A DNA stretch of 22,168 nucleotides from JAVKBW01 sp964352715 (GTDB lineage: Bacteria; Pseudomonadota; Alphaproteobacteria; UBA8366; Aestuariispiraceae), in the NCBI GenBank assembly GCA_964352715.1, contig CAYGSU010000067.1, positions 1 through 22,168 of the forward strand, written 5' to 3'. Position numbers and translations under genes: made by a program. This document shows, piece after piece, positions 14,874 through 22,168 of the stretch (position 1 is its first letter; every line of letters starts with the position of its first letter). The notes beneath the pieces were generated by a model that was not told the DNA's origin, made no database searches, and saw nothing but the letters and a program-made list of their open reading frames with translations.

Positions 14874-15416
14874 TCAGACCCGAATTCGCGTCGCGGCGGA
14901 CGCTTCTATTGTATGGGTGGCGTGCTGGCCGTTGTCGGATAGCGGCAGTTCGAGAAATTCGACATTCATATGCTCACGGTCGATAACATTGACGCCGTTT
15001 GAGTAGGCAATCAGCATTTCAGTGCAGGTTTTCTTAAAGAATGCGTCTGAAGTCTCGCGTTCAACCGCGATCGACAACAGGTCGTGCCGCGTCACGCCTT
15101 TCATGTTCTGCCCCATGGCCTGGTTATACGATTCGCCCGAAAGCCTGACGACATAGTCGAACGGATCATAGGTGACGTCGTAGATGGCAATCCGGCTGTG
15201 CCAGCCGCGAAAATCCGTAAAATCGAAGTCGGCCCATCTGGGAATACGGTCGCCATCGAATTTTGAACGCCAGAGCTTGACCAGCCTGTCGAACGGTTTC
15301 AGCTCCGGGCCATCTTCCAAAGGCTCGAAATAGTGGAACGAAAACCCTTCAACTTTTTTCCATAAAGTCATCGCAACCAAACCCGGGCTTTTCGATGCGG
15401 CGTAAGGCGCTGGCAT
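14874..15416 (-). CDS. PAS_5-like domain protein
   Basis: The 180-residue protein resembles the PAS_5 family: PFDRLVKLWRSKFDGDRIPRWADFDFTDFRGWHSRIAIYDVTYDPFDYVVRLSGESYNQAMGQNMKGV, in which a helix with WRSK, the IPRWADFD loop and the strands of a PAS-type pocket are recognisable. No kinase, cyclase or DNA-binding part is attached, so it may be a free-standing sensory or ligand-binding domain. Start is uncertain: ATG 15416 gives 180 residues, while ATG 15371 (MTLWKKVEG, 165 residues) fits the conserved core closely; neither has a clear ribosome site. It is convergent with the RidA gene and divergent from the RNA helicase. Confidence 0.7.
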   Translation of the reverse strand: MPAPYAASKSPGLVAMTLWKKVEGFSFHYFEPLEDGPELKPFDRLVKLWRSKFDGDRIPRWADFDFTDFRGWHSRIAIYDVTYDPFDYVVRLSGESYNQAMGQNMKGVTRHDLLSIAVERETSDAFFKKTCTEMLIAYSNGVNVIDREHMNVEFLELPLSDNGQHATHTIEASAATRIRV

Positions 15417-15675
15417 ACCGTTTAGCAGCGCGAGAAAATTCTGCAGGAAAGTGTTGGGCTAAAAATCCCGGACTGCAAGCAGGATAGTGAAACTACCAAT
15501 CTGCGGATGCCCGTCGCTTCCAGCCCGGGCGCAGCGCCGCGCACCGCCCTTTACGCCGCGCCCCGCGCCACGTACAAGACGGCATCCGGGCGTTCTACGC
15601 CCTTGACCGCCTTTGCGGGCGCATAACCGGCAGGCCGCCAGGCCGCCGCGCAGCCGGCCCGCCGAAAGAAGACTC
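15417..15675. other. Divergent spacer between the PAS and helicase genes
   Basis: This 259-base stretch must hold promoters for both neighbours, but no clear pair of boxes was found; TTGACC at 15602 has only a poor -10. A duplicated CAGGCCGCC/AGGCCGCC block lies near 15630-15650. No TGATCC-N16-CGTA element and no RNA gene were seen. Confidence 0.4.
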
Positions 15676-17565
15676 ATGACAGACTTTGACGGCATCGTCC
15701 CGGTGCTTGCCCAGGCGCTGACCAAGCGCGGCTACGATACGCTGACCCCGGTTCAGCAGGCGGTGCTGGCGCCTGATCTGGCCGGGGCCGACACCCTGGT
15801 TTCGGCACAGACAGGCTCCGGCAAGACCGTCGCCTTCGGTATTTCCATCGCGCCGGACCTGCTCGACGGGGCCGACCGTTTCGGTGCCACGTCAGCACCG
15901 CTGGCCCTGGTCGTCGCGCCGACGCGGGAACTGGCGCTGCAGGTCAAACGCGAACTGCAATGGCTGTACGAGATGACCGGGGCGTCGATTGCATCCTGCG
16001 TCGGCGGCATGGACATGCGCGACGAACGCCGGGCGCTTCAGAACGGCGCGCATATCGTGGTCGGTACGCCGGGCCGGCTGCGCGATCATATCGAGCGCGG
16101 CTCGTTCGACACGACCGGCCTGAAAGCCGTTGTGCTGGACGAGGCGGATGAAATGCTCGATCTCGGCTTCCGCGACGATCTGGAACATATCCTCGACGCC
16201 GCGCCTTCCGGCCGCCGCACCCTGATGTTTTCGGCCACCGTGCCGAAATCCATCGAAACCCTGGCGAAGCGCTACCAGCGCAACGCCGTGCGCGTGGCCA
16301 CCACGACCGACCGGTCGCAGCATGTCGATATCGAATACCGGGCGCTGACCGTCGCACCGCATGACGAGGAAAACGCCATCGTCAACGTGCTGCGGTTTTT
16401 CGAAGCCGCCAATGCGCTGGTGTTCTGCGCCACCCGCGCCGCCGTCAACCGGATGACCAGCCGGTTCAACAACCGGGGTTTTTCCGTCGTCGCCCTGTCC
16501 GGCGAATTGAGCCAGAACGAACGCACCCATGCCCTGCAGGCCCTGCGTGATGGCCGCGCCCGGGTTTGCGTCGCCACCGATGTCGCGGCGCGCGGTCTGG
16601 ATCTGCCGAATCTCGATCTGGTGATTCACGCCGAAATTCCAAGAAACAAGGAAACGCTGCTGCACAGGAGTGGCCGGACCGGACGCGCCGGACGCAAGGG
16701 CGTCTGCGTGCTGATCGTGCCGCACAATGCCCGCAAGCGGACGATGCGCCTGTTGAGCAGCGCCAATGTCACTGCCGCCTGGGAAAACCCGCCGTCCGCC
16801 GAGGATGTGATGGGCCGCGACCATGAGCGCCTGATGGCCGACCCGTCGCTGACCGAACCGCTGACCGAAACCGAATCCGCTTTCGCGCAGGAACTGTTGG
16901 CGCAGCACAGCGCCGAACAGGTCGCCGCCGCCTTCATTCGCCAGCATTTCGCCAGACAGGCCGCGCCGGAAGAACTGCGCGAGACCGGGTCACAGGGCGC
17001 ACCGCCGCAGGAGCGCGAGGAACCGAAACGCGACGATTTCAAGAATGGCGTCTGGATTTCCCTGTCCGTCGGGCGGCAGCAATCGGCCGAGCCGCGCTGG
17101 CTTCTGCCGATGCTGTGCCGCGCCGGCCACCTGACCAAACGCGATATCGGCGCGATCCGCATCCAGCCGAAGGAAACCTTCGTTGAAATCTCACCCGACT
17201 GCATCGACCGGTTCCTGAAGGCGCTCGGTCCCGACCCGATGCTGGAAAACAATATTTCTGTAAAACGCCTCGACAGCGCGCCGGATCGCGTCGTGAAAAG
17301 CACCGGCGGCCGACCGGACAAACCCTATGGCAAAAAGAAGCCGAAACCTTCGGCCAAGCCGCGCCCCGGCAAACATCATCCCGTGCCCGACGATCCGTTC
17401 TTTCCCGGCACGCTGAAACCGCGCGAAGGTGGCGACGCCCCCGCCGCGTCGGCGGAAGACAAGAAATACTGGGAAAAGCTGAAGGTAAAAACGTCCGGCA
17501 AGGGCAACAAGCCGAAGGTGTCCGCGCCGAAGCACAAAAGGCCGAAGAAAAACCGGCCGGACTGA
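15676..17565 (+). CDS. DEAD-box RNA helicase with DbpA-type RNA-binding domain
   Basis: The 629-residue protein has all DEAD-box motifs: TPVQQAVL (Q), AQTGSGKT (44-51), PTREL (82-86), GTPGR (130-134), VLDEAD (153-158), SAT (186-188), ATDVAARGLD (300-309) and HRSGRTGR (330-337). After a linker (about 350-455), residues 457-532 (NGVWISLSVGRQQ through VEISPDCIDRFLKAL) resemble the DbpA/CsdA RNA-binding domain, which targets rRNA or structured RNA. The last 90 residues are a Lys/Pro-rich basic tail, likely disordered. Probable role: ribosome assembly or cold-response RNA unwinding. ATG 15676 (MTDFDGIV) is chosen over ATG 15613 because the family's Q-motif region begins soon after and the extra segment is Arg/Ala/Pro-rich spacer-like sequence. 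The ribosome site is weak (GAAAGAAG). Confidence 0.92.
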   Translation: MTDFDGIVPVLAQALTKRGYDTLTPVQQAVLAPDLAGADTLVSAQTGSGKTVAFGISIAPDLLDGADRFGATSAPLALVVAPTRELALQVKRELQWLYEMTGASIASCVGGMDMRDERRALQNGAHIVVGTPGRLRDHIERGSFDTTGLKAVVLDEADEMLDLGFRDDLEHILDAAPSGRRTLMFSATVPKSIETLAKRYQRNAVRVATTTDRSQHVDIEYRALTVAPHDEENAIVNVLRFFEAANALVFCATRAAVNRMTSRFNNRGFSVVALSGELSQNERTHALQALRDGRARVCVATDVAARGLDLPNLDLVIHAEIPRNKETLLHRSGRTGRAGRKGVCVLIVPHNARKRTMRLLSSANVTAAWENPPSAEDVMGRDHERLMADPSLTEPLTETESAFAQELLAQHSAEQVAAAFIRQHFARQAAPEELRETGSQGAPPQEREEPKRDDFKNGVWISLSVGRQQSAEPRWLLPMLCRAGHLTKRDIGAIRIQPKETFVEISPDCIDRFLKALGPDPMLENNISVKRLDSAPDRVVKSTGGRPDKPYGKKKPKPSAKPRPGKHHPVPDDPFFPGTLKPREGGDAPAASAEDKKYWEKLKVKTSGKGNKPKVSAPKHKRPKKNRPD

Positions 17566-17586
17566 TGCGACCGTGACCGCCTGCGG

Positions 17587-18363
17587 CTAAAGCTGCACCT
17601 TGTATTCCTGAATGGTGTTGCCGCCATCGACGACGATCAACTGGCCGGTAACGTAGCTCGCCTCTTCACTGGCGAGAAATACCGCGACATGACCGATCTC
17701 GTCCGGCGTGCCGGGCCGACCGGCCGGGGTATGCCGGCCGGCGGTGATTTCCGCCTCGCTGCTGGAGCCGGTTTGAATCCAGCCCGGCCCGATGCTGTTG
17801 ACGGTGACATTGTGCGGGCCGGCCTCGATGGCCAGCACCCGGGTCATCCCCAGCATGCCGGCCTTGGCGGCCGCATAAACCCCGCTGCCGGATATGCCGA
17901 CCACCGGCCCGGTGACCGATGACATCTGCACGATGCGTCCGTAATTTCGCGCGATCATGCCGGGCAGCACCGCGCGGGTGACCAGAAACGCGCTGGTCAG
18001 GTTGATATCGATGCCGTAGCGCCACGCCGCATCGCCGGTATCTTTCAGCGCGGTCGACGGTTCGTCGCGGCCGACCTGCACCATACCGGCATTGTTGACC
18101 ACGATGTCGATCGGCCCGAGCGCCTGTTCGACCGCCGCGCACAACGCGCTCACCTGATCGGTGTCGGTCAGATCGGCGGGTCGGGCGAACGTTGATCCGG
18201 TGTCACCGCCCAGCTCGCCCAGCCTGTCGAAAATCCGGTCCGTCGTCGATGTGATGGCGACCTTCGCGCCCGCCGCCAATAACAGCCGCGCCGTCGCGAA
18301 ACCGATGCCACCGGCGCTGCCCGCGCCGGTCACCAGCGCCACCCTGTCCTTCACACCCGTCAT
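17587..18363 (-). CDS. Short-chain dehydrogenase/reductase (FabG-like)
   Basis: The 258-residue product is a classical SDR with TGAGSAGGIG (12-21), NNAG (90-93), Ser149 and YAAAK (Tyr163, Lys167), and the C-terminal ASYVTGQLIVVDGG motif typical of FabG-like enzymes. The cofactor loop carries an extra Ser-Ala (GAGSAGGIG), as in some ketoreductases. Substrate unknown. ATG 18363 (MTGVKD) is chosen because GGGGGA lies eight bases upstream; ATG 18387 would add eight residues. It converges with the helicase gene, with 21 bases between stops, and is followed upstream by 94 bases without a recognisable feature before the DUF1223 gene. Confidence 0.87.
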   Translation of the reverse strand: MTGVKDRVALVTGAGSAGGIGFATARLLLAAGAKVAITSTTDRIFDRLGELGGDTGSTFARPADLTDTDQVSALCAAVEQALGPIDIVVNNAGMVQVGRDEPSTALKDTGDAAWRYGIDINLTSAFLVTRAVLPGMIARNYGRIVQMSSVTGPVVGISGSGVYAAAKAGMLGMTRVLAIEAGPHNVTVNSIGPGWIQTGSSSEAEITAGRHTPAGRPGTPDEIGHVAVFLASEEASYVTGQLIVVDGGNTIQEYKVQL

Positions 18364-18457
18364 AGCCGATCCCCCGTTTTTTTGCATTCAGACGAGGGTC
18401 ATGATCAACAGTTTCGGGCGAAGCGCAAACACCCGCGCCGAATAGCCGGACGCAGCG

Positions 18458-19195
18458 CTAGTACGCCGCCTTCGCCGCCGCCAGAATCGGGCCGTTATCA
18501 GGCTGCTGGATCAGCACCGCGCAGCCGCCGTCGCCCTTCATGCCGCTGAGATCGACGGATTGCGTCAGGCTGCCGCCGCGCCATTCGCCGATCTTGGCGA
18601 GCGCCCGGACAACGTTATAGTTTTCAAGAACCTTGCCCCGGTTTTCGCCGCGCTTGATCTCGGTCGTGTGGATGGAATCGTAGGTCACCAGCACGATGTC
18701 ATACGGCTCGACAAGCGTGGGGCCGGACACCGAAAACGTGACGGTATGCGAGCCGAGCACGACCGGCCCGATATCGATCATGGGGCTGTTTTTCCGCAGC
18801 CGGCGCGACTGGTCGATCAACGCCAGGATCGCCGAGCGGTCGGACCCGACATCGTGCGCCGCGCCGTCGATCACCATCTGCGGGGTATAGACATATCGAG
18901 AACCGAGCTGCGCGGCGTAACGACGCTGCCGGTCGGTAAAAACCGCCTCGGCATAGGGGTCGGCCCAGCCGATATAGTCCCAGTAGTCGATATGGTATTC
19001 CAGCGCCACCACGCCATCGCGACTGGCAAGATCGCCGAGGAACGCTTCGGCCGGCGGGCAGGACGAACAGCCCTGGCTGGTGAACAGTTCGACCACGACG
19101 GCGGGGGAGGAATCCTCCGCCGTGGCCGGACCGCACAGCCCGACGGCAATGAGTGCCGAAGCAAACAGGTGTTTGAGCGCGTCAGTTTTCGTCAT
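18458..19195 (-). CDS. Exported DUF1223 thioredoxin-like protein
   Basis: The 245-residue protein has a signal peptide (LFASALIAVGLCGPATA-ED, cleaved near residue 26) and a thioredoxin-like fold of the DUF1223 family: VELFTSQGCSSCPPAEAFL with Cys43 and Cys46 as a CSSC pair, then LEYHIDYWDYIGWADPY, and YVYTPQMVIDG. The CxxC suggests a periplasmic redox or thiol role, but no function is established. ATG 19195 gives a normal signal peptide; ATG 19225 would extend it by ten residues. It has its own terminator-bounded upstream region and may be read with the SDR downstream (94-base gap). Confidence 0.87.
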   Translation of the reverse strand: MTKTDALKHLFASALIAVGLCGPATAEDSSPAVVVELFTSQGCSSCPPAEAFLGDLASRDGVVALEYHIDYWDYIGWADPYAEAVFTDRQRRYAAQLGSRYVYTPQMVIDGAAHDVGSDRSAILALIDQSRRLRKNSPMIDIGPVVLGSHTVTFSVSGPTLVEPYDIVLVTYDSIHTTEIKRGENRGKVLENYNVVRALAKIGEWRGGSLTQSVDLSGMKGDGGCAVLIQQPDNGPILAAAKAAY

Positions 19196-19290
19196 GCCGC
19201 AAACAGTAGGTCCCTCTCGCTTCAACTACGAATCACGTTGCGGTGAAACTTTCGCGAGGCCGGAGTCAATTGCTACAGCACCGTAATAGA

Positions 19291-19316
19291 AAAAAGGCGG
19301 GTTGCCCCGCCTTTTT
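19291..19316. terminator. Bidirectional rho-independent terminator
   Basis: AAAAAGGCGGG (19291-19301), loop TTGC, CCCGCCTTTTT (19306-19316): an 11-bp perfect stem with a T-run on either strand. It ends the acnA transcript (stop at 19346, minus) 29 bases after the stop and insulates DUF1223. Confidence 0.9.
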
Positions 19317-19345
19317 CCGTCATGACTTTCAACAGCGGTTGATAA

Positions 19346-22033
<2,688 letters not shown>

Positions 22034-22058
22034 GGGCTGCTCTCCTCGAACCTGTCAC

Positions 22059-22096
22059 TGTATACGGGCGGAAACGCGTTTGGCGAATGCGCCAAA
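22059..22096 (-). promoter_or_regulatory. acnA promoter region with 18-bp palindrome
   Basis: On the minus strand TATACA (22064-22059) is a good -10 box. About 17 bp upstream, the expected -35 is poor (TTCGCC), and it falls inside the inverted repeat TTTGGCG-AATG-CGCCAAA (22079-22096), which has perfect 7-bp arms. A regulator binding there could activate or block acnA; no family can be named. Confidence 0.5.
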
Positions 22097-22168
22097 TTCT
22101 CGACATTCCTTTTAACGCCCCTGTGTGACGATTCATAGGGCAATGCAGCAAATCGGTCACGCATCTTC

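Noticed and set aside
15417..15675. GC-rich spacer with small repeats, considered as an RNA gene or attachment site
   Set aside because: No cloverleaf, intrinsic terminator or long inverted repeat was found; the repeats are short and GC-biased.
22143..22168. ATG at 22143 on the plus strand, possibly the first codons of a gene divergent from acnA
   Set aside because: Only eight codons are visible before the window ends, and no clear promoter or domain supports it.

Overview
The window is GC-rich (roughly 60-65% by eye), densely packed DNA with ATGA/TGATG-type start-stop overlaps. ChrR-type anti-sigma, AcnA-type aconitase, DUF1223, DUF6134 and PAS_5-like families all point to an alphaproteobacterium, probably of the Rhodospirillales/Rhizobiales/Rhodobacterales sphere. 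No phage, transposon, CRISPR, rRNA or tRNA was seen. About 17 protein genes are supported, one of them cut by the left edge.

Left module (1-5591), amine demethylation. A dimethylglycine/sarcosine dehydrogenase-like flavoprotein with a folate (GcvT-like) C-terminus is translationally coupled to a zinc-type MDR dehydrogenase on the minus strand. Divergently, an RpiR/SIS regulator overlaps a Rieske oxygenase of the quaternary-ammonium type. The 83-bp divergent spacer holds a palindromic candidate operator inside overlapping promoters, with a second copy over the first codons of the regulator. The set looks like stepwise N-demethylation of a betaine-type compound, but the Rieske reductase is not in the window.

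Central module (5613-14398), a sigma-E/ChrR stress island. rpoE-chrR encode an ECF sigma factor and a zinc-cupin anti-sigma whose metal ligands all match the Rhodobacter sphaeroides singlet-oxygen sensor. Divergent from it lies a five-gene operon: FAD oxidoreductase, DUF1365, CFA-synthase-like methyltransferase, MFS transporter and DUF3833 lipoprotein. Converging on that operon is a three-gene operon: exported DUF6134, SDR and NTF2-like. All three transcription units start with the same element, TGATCC-N16-CGTA, at identical spacing. This makes a self-contained regulon for membrane-lipid modification and oxidative stress. The CFA-like enzyme lacks two residues that classical cyclopropane synthases use at the active site, so its product is probably not a simple cyclopropane.

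Right part (14437-22168) is mostly housekeeping: a RidA-family protein, a PAS_5-like sensor fragment, a DEAD-box RNA helicase with a DbpA-type RNA-binding domain and basic tail, a second SDR, an exported DUF1223 thioredoxin-like protein, a strong bidirectional terminator, and acnA (aconitase) with an 18-bp palindrome over its likely promoter.
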